Notes under the pieces: generated by a model
Database searches by the model: none
What the model saw: only the letters and a program-made list of their open reading frames with translations
What the model was told of the DNA's origin: nothing
Assembly (NCBI GenBank): GCA_035235625.1
Contig: CP141140.1
Coordinates: 8,452,685 to 8,516,684 of the forward strand
Direction of reading: 5' to 3'
Length of the DNA: 64,000 nt
Origin: Saururus chinensis
Taxonomy: Eukaryota; Streptophyta; Magnoliopsida; Piperales; Saururaceae
Part shown: positions 53,718-64,000 of the stretch, in pieces
Position numbering within the stretch: position 1 is the first letter of the stretch
How the letters are laid out: the number at the start of each line of letters is the position of its first letter
Translations under genes and position numbers: made by a program

Positions 53718-56700
53718 ATGAGCAAACACCCACCCACACCACCTCAATCCCCTGTACAAAAGTTCAATCCTTTCTTCCTGCCCATGGAGTTTCTCAGCAA
53801 GCTAAAGCGGGTAAAGCCACTGGACCCAGCTGGGGTGTTGGGCTTTTTCTCTCTCACGGTCGTCTGCTTTCTCTTCTGTTTTTTCTACTTGGACTATAAG
53901 GTGGTCGCAAAAGGCTTTATGCTCCATGCTCAGTCCGAGAGGTTGCTCAGATTAGGCTTCGGTGATGGTCGCAGGGAGATAAGACGACCTAGATTCTTGA
54001 CGATGGGAGTGAAGATGTGCGATATCTTTGATGGGGACTGGGTTTGGGACGAAAAATATCCTCTTTACAAGTCCCGGGACTGTAAATTTTTGGATGAAGG
54101 CTTTCGGTGTTCAGAGAATGGACGTCCCGATGACTTCTACAGCAAATGGAGATGGCAACCAATGCGATGTAATCTCCCCAGGTTCTTCCGCTTGCACCTT
54201 TTTTCTTTTCTTTCCTTTTCTTTTTGTCCTTTTTTTCTGTAATTTATCAAAATTTTTCTTTAAAGTATCAAATTAAGAACTTGGTTATTACTTATTAGAA
54301 CTTTCTGTATGAAGGTTCTTATTTTTATATTTTAATAGTAGATTCTTACCGGCTTGTGTGTAATAAACTTTATTTAACGTAAGGGCTGTGTCTAAATTTC
54401 AGTTTCTTTGGAAAATTTCGAATTTCTCTATTGATTTGTCGTGACCAAAAAATTGTATTTTGTTGGCACTATACCAAACAATTGTTTGCTCCATCTAAAT
54501 TGTGATATGTCAAGTACGTTTTTTATCATTAGCTTACAAATTTTCGTCCTTTTTAATCTATAAACCCATAGACATCCAATATGATCTCCTCCTTCTTTGG
54601 GCTTTTCTATATATGTTGACTATGTTTGTATGGAAAGAAACACTTAATTTTTTAGATAGTTACTTTCCAACTTTCTATTGGTATAGGACTCTTGCACGGT
54701 CTACTGGTATAGGATTTAAAGGGATATGAGGAAGATCTCTTCGTAGAACAAAATAGTTAAAATTCTCTTACAAAACTATCCTGGTGGTGATTTACACCGC
54801 ATTGATTCATAATATCCTGGTGTTGATTTACACATTAGCTGTGCATGTTTTCTTTCATTTATGAAATGCTGAAAGTTATTGTTAACATATGATTGTCTAT
54901 ACATTGTGAAGTTTTTGATAACGTCACTCATTGGATAATTCTATACTTAGCACTCAATCTAGATAAATACGAAAAGAAATTTGATTGCTAATCGGAGATA
55001 AGTAGATTTTATTAGTATTTGAAGAACAGTGGCTATATTTAATTTGAGGTTTCTCATAATTTGCCCTTTTTATATATTGATTTTGCAATAGACTCCTTAA
55101 CATTGACGATTGATTTATTCTGAAAGATTTACTTCTTTGCATACATAAATCAATGCAGAATGTCTTGAATTCCCTTGAGTTTTGGTTTTTCTTTTTTTGC
55201 ATTTCTAACTACTGTCCTCTTTAAATAAAGGTTCGATGCGAGTAGGATGCTAGAAATACTGCAGAACCGCAGGTTAGTTTTTGTGGGTGATTCAATTGGC
55301 AGAAACCAATGGGAGTCACTTTTGTGTATGCTTTCTTCAGCTATAGCAGATAAGGATACAATTTATGAAGTGAATGGAAGCCCAATCACAAAGCATAAAG
55401 GATTTTTGGTATTCAAATTTCGTGATTTTAACTGCACCGTCGAGTACTACAGGGCTCCATTTCTAGTTCTGCAGAGTCGAGCCCCCATCACAGCTCCAGA
55501 GAAGGCCAAAACAACTCTGAAATTGGATCAGATGGACTGGACTTCAGTGAAATGGAAGGACGCAGATTACATAATTTTTAACACTGGACATTGGTGGAAC
55601 TTTGAGAAGACCATTCGAGGGTAAACTATATTATGATTCAATTCTTCCTTTAAATGACATGTACAAAGTACCAAAATTTGTTAAATGATGCCTTTGTTAC
55701 TGTTTACCTGAAAATTCATGGGAATAATCTTGGAATTGAATGATGTTTCTTTCCCTTCTATTGCACAGGGGTTGCTATTTCCAAGTGGGACAGGAAGTGA
55801 TGATTGAGATGAGCGTGGAGAGTGCTTACCAAAGATCCATCAAAACGGTATTTGACTGGATCAGTCGAGAAGTAGATTCCAATAAGACTCATGTCATATT
55901 TCGTACGTATGCTCCTGTTCATTTCAGGTTTGTTTTATTTGCTCCTCGTTATTTTAATTTTTGACTTTATGTTAATGTTGTTGGTTTTTAGTGTCTCGAA
56001 CATGCTTAGAGTTTATAATGAGAGCACTATGGGGCAAGCTTTCGTGCCCAACTTGATTTGAGCCATATCAAGCCAGCTTGATTTCAGCATAAAGCCGAGT
56101 CAAGCTGGCTTGATTTTAACATTGAGATACGGGTTTAGTGCTTTTTTTTAAAAAGAAATGTATCAAGTTTATATTTCCTTTAGAATGGACATTGAGATTT
56201 AAATTTGTAAAATGATAAAGATAATTGTAGTGTTTAAAAAGTGTTGTGTTAAAATGATGAAGATAATTGTATTGTGTTAAAATGTACATTGATCATTAAA
56301 AAATCTATACAAATTTTTTTTGACGCATGCCAAGTCAAGCCAGGCTGATCTTGAGCTCGGTTCAACTTAAATGGGCTAAATTTCAAGAAGCTGCCTGGCT
56401 TGTTATCAGACCTAGCCGTACCCAAAAAATGTACTTCCTTTGTCCTATATTAATAGCTACATTTGAAAAAATAGTGGTTTTTATTAAACGGTGAAGCGAA
56501 GGAAAAATAAGCTTATATAATACTTTTTTTAAGTACCTAACCACTTAAATTTAACAAAATGGAGCTATTAATATGGAACAAATTATTTTGCAAAATGGAG
56601 CTATTATTTTAAGTAGGGCGAAGTATATCATTTGAGCAGGGGTGGGGGCTGGGGGTGATTGTTTATGTTTCTACTGTTAGGTCCTATGTATATGTTTCCA

Positions 56701-57135
56701 TCTCACTTCGTGCTAGAAGTGTATACTTTGGTCGTTCTGCCCGTTTCAAAGTGGTTATTGATCACCTGAAAAAAACTGTCCCATTACAGTGGTGGAGATT
56801 GGAAAAATGGTGGAAGTTGCCATTTAGAGAAATTTCCGGACTTCTCTCCATCAAAGCTGCCACCTCAGTCATCATGGACCCAGTTGCTGAACACAGTCAC
56901 CGCCATGGCTGGAGACAGAGCTCACTCAAAAAACTTGGAGGTGTTAAATGTGACCCAGATGACGGCTTTGAGAAAAGACGGGCATTCATCTCTATATTAC
57001 CTCGGCCCTTCCTCAGGGACTGCGGCTCTTCACCGGCAAGATTGCAGTCACTGGTGCCTACCTGGTGTCCCAGATGCTTGGAACGAGCTTCTGTATGCAT
57101 TAATCCTCCGGAGAGACTCTTCGGCCAGCAAATGA
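53718..57135 (+). CDS. Trichome birefringence-like (TBL) polysaccharide O-acetyltransferase
   Basis: Four exons: 53718-54181, 55231-55620, 55769-55927, 56790-57135. They total 1359 nt (452 residues), normal for TBL proteins. A single membrane anchor (about residues 38-58, [20 protein letters not shown]) after a short cytosolic tail fits a type II Golgi protein. Next come the TBL domain ([17 protein letters not shown]...C...[19 protein letters not shown]...CNLPRF) and the PC-esterase domain. That domain has [19 protein letters not shown] (GDS 174-176, nucleophile Ser176) and [20 protein letters not shown] (Asp422, His425). Family members acetylate xylan, mannan, pectin or xyloglucan; the substrate cannot be told. 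The start is the first ATG of the frame; Met23 ([10 protein letters not shown]) is an alternative. Introns 1 and 3 are about 1.05 and 0.86 kb; intron 3 holds repeat remnants. Confidence 0.95.
56434..56624. mobile_element. Stowaway-like MITE in TBL intron 3
   Basis: CTTCCTTTGTCCTATATTAA at the left pairs with TATTTTAAGTAGGGCGAAG at the right, with TA next to both ends. An inner AATGGAGCTATTAATATGGAAC and a second AAATGGAGCTATTATTTTAA show that two ends lie close together, so this may be two nested copies. The upstream part of the intron (56040-56400) holds AAGCCAGCTTGATTT/AAGCTGGCTTGATT repeats like hAT subterminal sequence. Confidence 0.65.
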
Positions 57136-58099
57136 ACGAGGGGAGGTTTAGGTTGTAAAGCGGCAAACAGGGAAATGCAGTACTGGGACAGTATTATTGG
57201 TTAAACGGGAGGATAAGCAGTTAAATACATAGAGAGATGCGGAGTAGAAAGCTCCAGTGACGAGTGTGTATACATATATAGATGATCATCTCATTCTCGT
57301 TGATTATTTTGTATAGAAAAGGCCTTCACAGTTTACAGTTCAAATCAATTCATTAATAGTTCCTCTTTACCTCTATGGATTAAATAATGGATCACAATTC
57401 CCACCATGAGCCCCGCCATCGCCATTCGGTCGAGTTGTCCCCGAGTCATGTACGATCCAACTCCCCAGAAGCATGATACTGACGCAGCTGTTGATTACCA
57501 AAAACAAAAGAATAAAATGAAATTACATTTTGTTCGAGTAGATAGTAGGAAAGATACTTAGTTTGCAAGGTAAAATCTCGCAAGATATTATCTCGAAAAG
57601 AAATTTTGTTATTTAAATTAGGAGTTTATTCCGCTAACATACCGATTGCAAAACACAAACTCGCATTTTGATAAAGCTTTTCCGACTTTTAGTTGTCCGA
57701 GAATAGTAGTGATGTTCTCACCACCAAGTTAATCCAGTGCTGTTCCCACTGAGGCGGTTCATTCTCTATTAAAAGCAAAGGCAAATGTCCACAAAAGCGT
57801 TGCATAAGATGTTCGGTTGAATAAATCGGTTAGTGAAAAAGAAACTGGTAGAGGCTATATTATATGTAATGTTTCCTATCTGTCGCGGCCCCTGCTACCT
57901 TTTAAAAAAATTACTAACGATTATATATTTGAAATGTTAAAAGTGTGAAATGCCATTTTGCCGAAGGAGTGTAAGTACAATTTATCTTCTTTATTTTTTA
58001 ATGAACAGAAACCAAAAGACAGACGAAAGAATTCCTACAATCGAGTAAAAGCAAGTGTCGCCTAAAGGCATACAAAATTTCTCTACTTAAATTTCTGTG
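57136..58099. other. 3' regions of TBL and the facing gene
   Basis: The 964 bp between the convergent TBL and 198-codon genes hold their 3' UTRs. Nothing else was recognised. Confidence 0.6.
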
Positions 58100-58696
58100 T
58101 TACCAAAATCCCCTCTTCCTCTTCCTTCTTGAAACCCTGTAAGGCGCAATGAACTTCTCCAAGCCTTCAATTTCCAAGCCAAGGGCAATGGCCATCAAAA
58201 CGCAGAAACAAAAGAGCCCAAGAATCCGATGCCTTCCCCAAGCTCTCATGCCACACCCCAGCAAGGATGAGCCCCAGGTCCAAACCCTAACCCCCAAATC
58301 CCTATCTTCCGGACGTCTCCCAAATACCAGCAGAATCGTAACCGACGCCAAGACGACATCGAACCCGAGAATGTTCCTCCTCCAGTTCCGATCAGGTCCT
58401 CCCGATCCGAACCCCCTCCAAAAATCCGACCCCCCGCCCTTTCCACCGTTGCTGCCGCTGTAGTTGAAGAGCAGGCCCAGCGGCTGCCCCGATAGGAGCC
58501 TCAGAGTCGAAGCGGCGGTAGAAATGCATTGCTGGATCGCCTTCTCCGGCTTGGCGGACCGTTTCCGGCCACGATTCCTGGACCCTGCAGAGACGATTCC
58601 AGGGACAAATCTGTTGAACGGTATGCAAGCGGGGATCTTGATTGCGAGAGCTGGTCGAGTCTGCGTGAGGAGCAACTGGCGCGGCAAGCTCAACAT
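58100..58696 (-). CDS. Intronless gene for a 198-residue predicted membrane protein
   Basis: A single open frame with GC-rich, codon-like composition, clearly unlike its AT-rich flanks. The N-terminus (MLSLPRQLLLTQTRPALAIK) is basic and hydrophobic and may be an organelle-targeting or anchor sequence. A basic patch RNRGRKRSAKP (41-50), a Gly-rich loop (81-100), two hydrophobic helices (about 108-125 and 157-175) and a very basic tail RRKRKRGFW follow. No known domain was recognised. It resembles the short plastid or mitochondrial membrane proteins annotated as uncharacterised in many plants. Upstream on the minus strand is GGGTTTTGGGCTTCGG, a TGGGCT site II-type element common in genes for organelle proteins. 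The long plus-strand frames here are shadows. Confidence 0.7.
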   Translation of the reverse strand: MLSLPRQLLLTQTRPALAIKIPACIPFNRFVPGIVSAGSRNRGRKRSAKPEKAIQQCISTAASTLRLLSGQPLGLLFNYSGSNGGKGGGSDFWRGFGSGGPDRNWRRNILGFDVVLASVTILLVFGRRPEDRDLGVRVWTWGSSLLGCGMRAWGRHRILGLFCFCVLMAIALGLEIEGLEKFIAPYRVSRRKRKRGFW

Positions 58697-61600
58697 CTCC
58701 CTGCTTCGTTTCGTCGGAGAGACGGAGACTCCGGAGCCGGAGGCCTCTTTTCTCTTCCTGCTAAATTTTTTATTGACTCCCCCGAGGCTCTTTTAAGCCA
58801 AAGAAGACCGTTACGGAACGATACGACTCCGAAGCCCAAAACCCGAGCGTGACTCATTCAAGGTAGCGATGCATTTTTGAACGTTAGTGGGACCCGGTCT
58901 GGAAATCAACCACAAGTCCAGTTGTGGTTGGCTGGTGGCCAGTGATGTGGTTGTTTTTCATGGCCAGAGCCCATGGGCCTAGCCTCTTTTAAGTTTAAAA
59001 GAAGCAGTAGGAAACGTGCAGAGCCCACTTGCCCCAGTTAACGTAGGCTACATTAGGAGGAAAAGTTTCTTTCTGAATTCAAGCCCATATGCGCCATTCT
59101 TTACTTTTTGTACGCCTAGCCTGGTTGGGCCGTATCATTATGTAAGAGTATTCGAACGCCTCCGTCGATTACGTCCTTTTGCTTCCGGCCTCACGGCTCT
59201 GCAAACTGTCATTTACATACGAACGCGTTTATATGCACCGCACCCTGAATTGTAATCCCAGTGAAGGACGCCCCTGGTGAAGCTTCACCAAGCAACCATT
59301 TTATCTCATGTGAGACCACGTGATGTCTCCCGTGATAAATGTACGTGGTTGTCTGCAGCTTCACCAGGGGATTAGACCCTTATAGTCCTTTGGAAGAATT
59401 TATGATTACGTATTTGACTTGGTTTCAATTTCAAATTAGTCCATCTGTTGTTGTATGAGTTTTGTATTTGAAATTTCTGAAAAGGATAATAATATTACAA
59501 GTCTACCACCGATTGATGTGTTTTTAAATGCCCAAAAATTAGATCGGGCGAAAGACGTTGTCCGGCCATGCCCACCCAGGCTGTTGGCCATGGCCAGCCG
59601 GTTCTTGCTATGGTGAGAGCTAATAAATCATAAAATTTTAGTGTTTCAAAACTATTTTGTGCGGGGTTGATACGTTGTCATCCTCGTCCTCCTCTCCCTC
59701 CTGGTTTGGTGACCATTGGTAATCAGGATTTTGGCCTTGGCCTTGGTCTTCAGCCCAGGGCTGACGCCGACATGCAAAAGCCATTAGAGTCTGGGATGGG
59801 AGTTTTGTTGGGATCGTCCATGGATTTGCTCCGGCTATGGCCATGCGCTTTGGCCATGGTGAGGGCGGCCATGGCCGTCATATGTTAAATTTGATTCTAC
59901 AAAGGGTATTATGGTATTTTTATCGCAATATCATTTAAATGTCCTTAAATGGAAAATTTTATTCCCATTAGACTTTAATGTATTTTTTAAATAATTAATA
60001 TCCTTATGTAATAAATTATCATAATCTTTTCAGTACCTTGTTTTAATCATAAAGTCACGAGGAGTTTATGTAGTTATTAAAGTATTAAAGAGATTATTGA
60101 GGTGTATATCGACACATTCTTCCAGAGAGCTGCAGAAAACGCTGGCTTTCTTAATGTATTTTGTCGTTGAAAATGTCAGCAAATTTTTTAGTCTCCAGTT
60201 GTACGTGTGGGATGCACGGAGAACTCTTCCCAGAGAATAATGCCGGATTAGGAAACAAAAATCATTAAAATAGATTGATTTTAGTTTTTTAATTCAGATA
60301 ATTGTTATGGAATGGAAGGATCAACTTGCAGTCCGTGAGAAACACTGAAACAGTATGAAGTTAGGAAAAACTTTATCTCTTAACCCTGGAAAAGTGGGTA
60401 ATAAAGAAATTTGCACGCAAGTTGCCTTTCATAGTCTGTGATTGAAACGTGCATCTGCCCCCCTTCAACCTCTAGTGCCGAAAAACCTAATTTAGCCAAG
60501 GGAACAAATAGTTTATCTTTCAGTTGTACTTTTGTCATAAGATTCAATTTCTGACATCTGTGTGTTCATATTATCTAAGCTGGGTCGTATTAGCATTACA
60601 TAATTTATCCACTAAACTCATTTTGGTAAGCTTGTTCCCTTTTAAAACCCAGGCAAGAAGCTAGAAAGTCATTAAACTCTTTTCCCAAAAGTCAAAATTT
60701 TAAAATAATTTATTTATTTAATGATTTTTTTAATATTATTAAATTAATAATATAACCCTTCAACTTAACCCATCCTAATTTAGAGTTAAATTTTTTATCC
60801 TAAAAAAACTTGTTGCAACAGTGTGTCCTTGGGGGGTTTCATCTATCCTCCTTAGGATTAGGTTTAGTTTTTTTTTTGTTTTTTTTATAAAATAGTGGTT
60901 GCACCCAGATTTGGCCCTTTGCGGCAACTATTGCAATATAGAAAGAGGGGAGGTGGGGTGAGCATAAAATTTGTTTTTAAATTTAATGTGAAATGAAGGA
61001 TTCTTTTTTTTGTCTCGGGGTTCATAGAGTGTGCTGGAGATGGAAGTGTATTTAACTATTTTTCATTTTTTTTGGGCTTATTGATTAATCTCCATTACTT
61101 TTAAGAGAAAACAATATACTCAATTGAACTATAAACCAAAAAGTAACACAGTTTAAATAATCCATGAAGTTCCATTTAAGTAGTGTTCAAATTTCAAACA
61201 CAACTTAAGCATGAAAATAGTACTTTTACAAAAATAACCTTTCAATAATTGATTTCTTCACTAATCATTCAAATATGGATCGATTCCGTATCATATGTTA
61301 CTGTTACGAATTGGATTCGTGCGGAAAGCAGTCGGCATCCGCTCACTCGGTCCTTACCGTCTTTCAAAGGCCATGTTCCAGCCCGTTGCCACTCGTACGT
61401 ACTCCAAACTCCCAAGATGCCAAACACAGCATAGCCAGCACATGAAGTGAGAAAGAACGGTGCATCCAGTTATTGGCCGCAAAAAGATGGCTACTGTACA
61501 TACTTTACATTGCATTATCAAATATCGGATGGAAGAAGGCCATGGCAATAATCCAATAATTGAAGTAGCTAGGCACAGGCATACCTAGAACTTGCTGTAC

Positions 61601-62198
61601 ACCCGCAACAACGGGACCCATGGCCATGGGTAACTTACAGTTCATTTGTACCACAAAAGAAGAAGCTACATAACATGGGTGGGGTCCAGTGCCACCAGTA
61701 CCGCATCCTCAATCCTAAGGCTCCAGTAGTGCTAGGGCGTCGACACCCAAGTGGGTGTATTTCAGATAGATAGCAAGTGGATAAACAGATGAGATGAGAA
61801 GAACAGTATGGGGGAGGAGTATCTAACCCGCCCATTCGCAGCCATGTGGGTTAGACTTCGAGTCTATCTTGGTTTCATGTCGTGGCATGGTCATTGCCGG
61901 CGTGCACCTCTATCCTTGCCGACCCGATGATATCATAATTCCACTTAACATGATACTTTGTGGGGTCTCCGACAGATCGGCCAACTGCCATCATGGCCCA
62001 CGCCCTTCAACTCCTTTTCTTTGACACCTATTAAAGCACATCCATGCACCGATTGAGCTGAAAAGGTTAACTGGCTTCAGAGATACAGCAGAAGAAAAGC
62101 CAGCAGAGGTAGCAGTGGCATAAACAGTGAAAGTTTTGTTCAAGTTACGTCTCCGTTCAATATCCCTGCACTTTCTTGCTCGAAGTGCGTTGATTATC
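58697..62198. other. Intergenic DNA
   Basis: No gene was recognised. The first part is probably the promoter of the minus-strand gene. A 100 bp hairpin is at 59271. 59545-59885 is rich in GGCCATGG-type palindromic words. 60680-61250 is AT-rich without structure. 61330-62190 is more mixed and is likely promoter and leader for the 119-codon gene. Confidence 0.5.
59271..59370. repeat. 100 bp inverted repeat (small MITE candidate)
   Basis: CCCCTGGTGAAGCTTCACC at the left is mirrored by GCAGCTTCACCAGGGG at the right. An inner ACCACGTGATG/TACGTGGTTG pair adds to the fold. No clear target duplication was seen, so it could be a very small foldback element or a regulatory hairpin. Confidence 0.6.
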
Positions 62199-62320
62199 AT
62201 GGAAATAGATGACGACGTGCTCTTTGCGGACCTAAGCAAGCAAATTGCCCTCCTTATTATGGATGATGATGAGTATTCTCAGGCGAATTGCCCTGCGGTA
62301 TCCTCAGTCCAGGTTTGGAG

Positions 62321-62352
<32 letters not shown>

Positions 62353-62695
62353 GTAGTACATCAAATCATAGTGAAAATCAACTAGTTAACTTGGTTTCTG
62401 ACTGAAAAGGCTGAGCTACCATTGATTAGGCTTTTCTTTGTTGAGTTAGGCATTCCCTCGTATCTGCCAGGGAAGTACTGCGGCACCTTCTCATTTCAGT
62501 AATGGGCAGATGTACACCAGGGAAAGCAAGGGTACTGGTGTTTTCATTCCGAGATCTTCTGTGCCACGAAGGAAGAACAGATCTGGAAAATTTGCTCCCG
62601 TCAACACGGGCTCGTACAGGCAACTCGACAAAGACAGTGAATTCCCTACTCTGACTGACGCTTCTAAAAGATCCAGTAAATATTACAGGCGCTAG
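62199..62695 (+). CDS. Plant-specific 119-residue protein of unknown function
   Basis: Two exons: 62199-62312 and 62450-62695, 360 nt in all. The first exon encodes MEIDDDVLFADLSKQIALLI and an acidic MDDDE stretch. The second joins in phase as QAFPR and has the block RESKGTGVFIPRSSVPRRKN, which I recognise from small uncharacterised plant proteins that begin in the same way. The body is basic, Ser/Arg-rich and low in hydrophobic residues, so it is probably disordered and possibly nuclear. The acceptor is GTTGAGTTAG|GCATTC; a later CAG would drop six residues of the joined block. The short intron has a (CT)n tract near its donor. Confidence 0.78.
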
Positions 62696-64000
62696 GAGCC
62701 TGGAGACCAATAAAAGAAGACTGAAATGCAATAAGTGCAACTGCAAACCTCAAAATGTGGTGGTGCTGTATGCCTGTATCTGCATAGCTTGTGCTTTCTA
62801 ATATTGCTCAATTTATTTGGTTTGCTGGTCCTTCAATTCATGTTGACAAAATTGAGATGCAATGTACATAAAAGTAATTTTCTATTCTTTAATTTGGCTG
62901 GTTTTGGTAGGTTCATGTCTGATGTCTTAGTGATGCTTACTTGTGACTTGACAAGGACAATATCCTCATTAAGCTACCCGTGACCTCAGTTCCTGTACGA
63001 GTTACGTACAATGATTGAAGTATTTATATGACATTTCAGTTAGGCTTTGAATTATTGTTAAAATCCCTAAGACTACCGTAGCACGAGTGAAGATTGTCCG
63101 TTACATTTACATAAATGGCTCAAGATGTTAATTAAAAAATACAAATATATTTCACCGAACAGTGTCGAGCTTGAAGCATATGACAGTAAACGTAATTTAC
63201 GCTTCAAGATTGGAAGATTGGACATGCTAATTGCAGAACTGAAAGTTCCTAATAAGTAAGGGGGTTAATTAGGATCAATAATGCTATCTATTCTTTTTCA
63301 AAGGGTTAAAAAGGACTCGGAAGGTAAAGGTAAAGGCAAGGTAAACAAAGATTGCACTCAGAGCAATTGGGGGAGAAAACCGTCAAATTCTAAACGTGGC
63401 AAATTTTTAATGGACTGCATTCGAAAGACTAACTGAGCAGATTGACGGCAAGGAATCCGCCAACACTTAGCTCATCCCCTTGACCATTTTTATCCTCTAG
63501 TTTCTTATAGCAGGTCACAGATAAGATTTGGGCAGTACTGGTCTCTATCATGAATCTGTGGACAACGATTCGAGCCCGAGATTCATCTTTTTTTCACCAG
63601 TTATGCTCCTATTAAGAATCTCGATAAGGTCCAAATACCCCACTTCGCCAGTCAGTCTCTCCTTGGCTGCGTTTCATACAGCAAGGCTCCAACTAGACTA
63701 AAGTCTCATAAATGAATGCGTGGATGGAAGCTGATATTCCTATTTTATTTTTTCTATATCAAAAGCTTACTTTAACATGGGAATTTACTTTTTCTTATCC
63801 AACTAGAGGTGGAGTAGATTTTTGATGTAGATAAAGTAGAGTAAGAGTATTATTTTCCAAAGAAACAAATTAGAATTTTTATAGACCTTATACACTGATG
63901 GAGGGTAATTTAGCATGTCTCATCGAAAAAGCTAAGAACAGCATAGTTAACAACTTTAAAGAAAACAACAACTTAAAAGCTTGGTTGATAATACCAAAAG
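62696..64000. other. 3' flank and intergenic DNA
   Basis: Starts with the 3' UTR of the 119-codon gene. No further gene, element end or repeat was recognised up to the window end. Confidence 0.5.

Noticed and set aside
56655-57158. 167-codon plus-strand frame over TBL exon 4
   Set aside because: Wrong frame; the frame joined in phase from exon 3 gives the TBL sequence [14 protein letters not shown] and the DCSH motif.
58149-58852. Plus-strand frames over and beside the 198-codon gene
   Set aside because: Shadows of a GC-rich coding strand; peptides are Pro/Ser/Arg-rich without domains.
61354-61835. Minus-strand frames of 64 and 66 codons
   Set aside because: Cys/Trp-rich peptides with no family match, probably promoter or leader DNA of the downstream gene.

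Overview
This window is nuclear DNA of a flowering plant. The genes are split by many GT-AG introns, several proteins carry plastid transit-type N-termini, and the gaps are AT-rich and full of Stowaway-like MITEs, hAT-type elements and LTR remnants. A non-grass monocot would fit, but the sequence does not prove it. No bacterial feature, CRISPR array, rRNA or convincing tRNA gene was seen.

Gene-dense left part (1-24.6 kb): the 5' half of a GPI-anchored protein gene (-), then an ADP-glucose pyrophosphorylase large subunit (+, 15 exons). It is followed tail-to-tail by a plastid DEAD-box RNA helicase of the RH58 type (-, 10 exons), then mevalonate kinase (+, 5 exons) and an SDR aldehyde reductase of the glucose/ribitol dehydrogenase type (+, 3 exons). 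Exon borders were placed from splice signals, reading phase and family similarity; every complete model adds up to a whole number of codons.

Middle part (24.6-53.7 kb): one ALMT anion channel gene (-, 6 exons) lies in repeat-rich DNA. That DNA holds three hAT-type elements, one clean with a perfect flanking repeat and two with near-matching 8 bp flanks. It also holds a 3.67 kb solo LTR with a perfect 5 bp duplication, parts of related LTRs, two 56 bp-period minisatellites, a hairpin MITE family in four copies, and a pair of homologous ~0.85 kb segments 10 kb apart.

Right part (53.7-64 kb): a trichome-birefringence-like O-acetyltransferase (+, 4 exons), an intronless gene for a 198-residue membrane protein (-), and a two-exon gene for a 119-residue plant protein (+).

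The genes belong to unrelated pathways (starch synthesis, plastid RNA, isoprenoids, carbonyl detoxification, anion transport, wall acetylation) and do not form a cluster. The most unusual feature is a 267 bp miniature LTR element in intron 5 of the AGPase gene. It is complete with LTRs, primer-binding site, purine tract and target duplication, and it sits so close to exon 6 that it seems to supply the branch point and pyrimidine tract of that 3' splice site.
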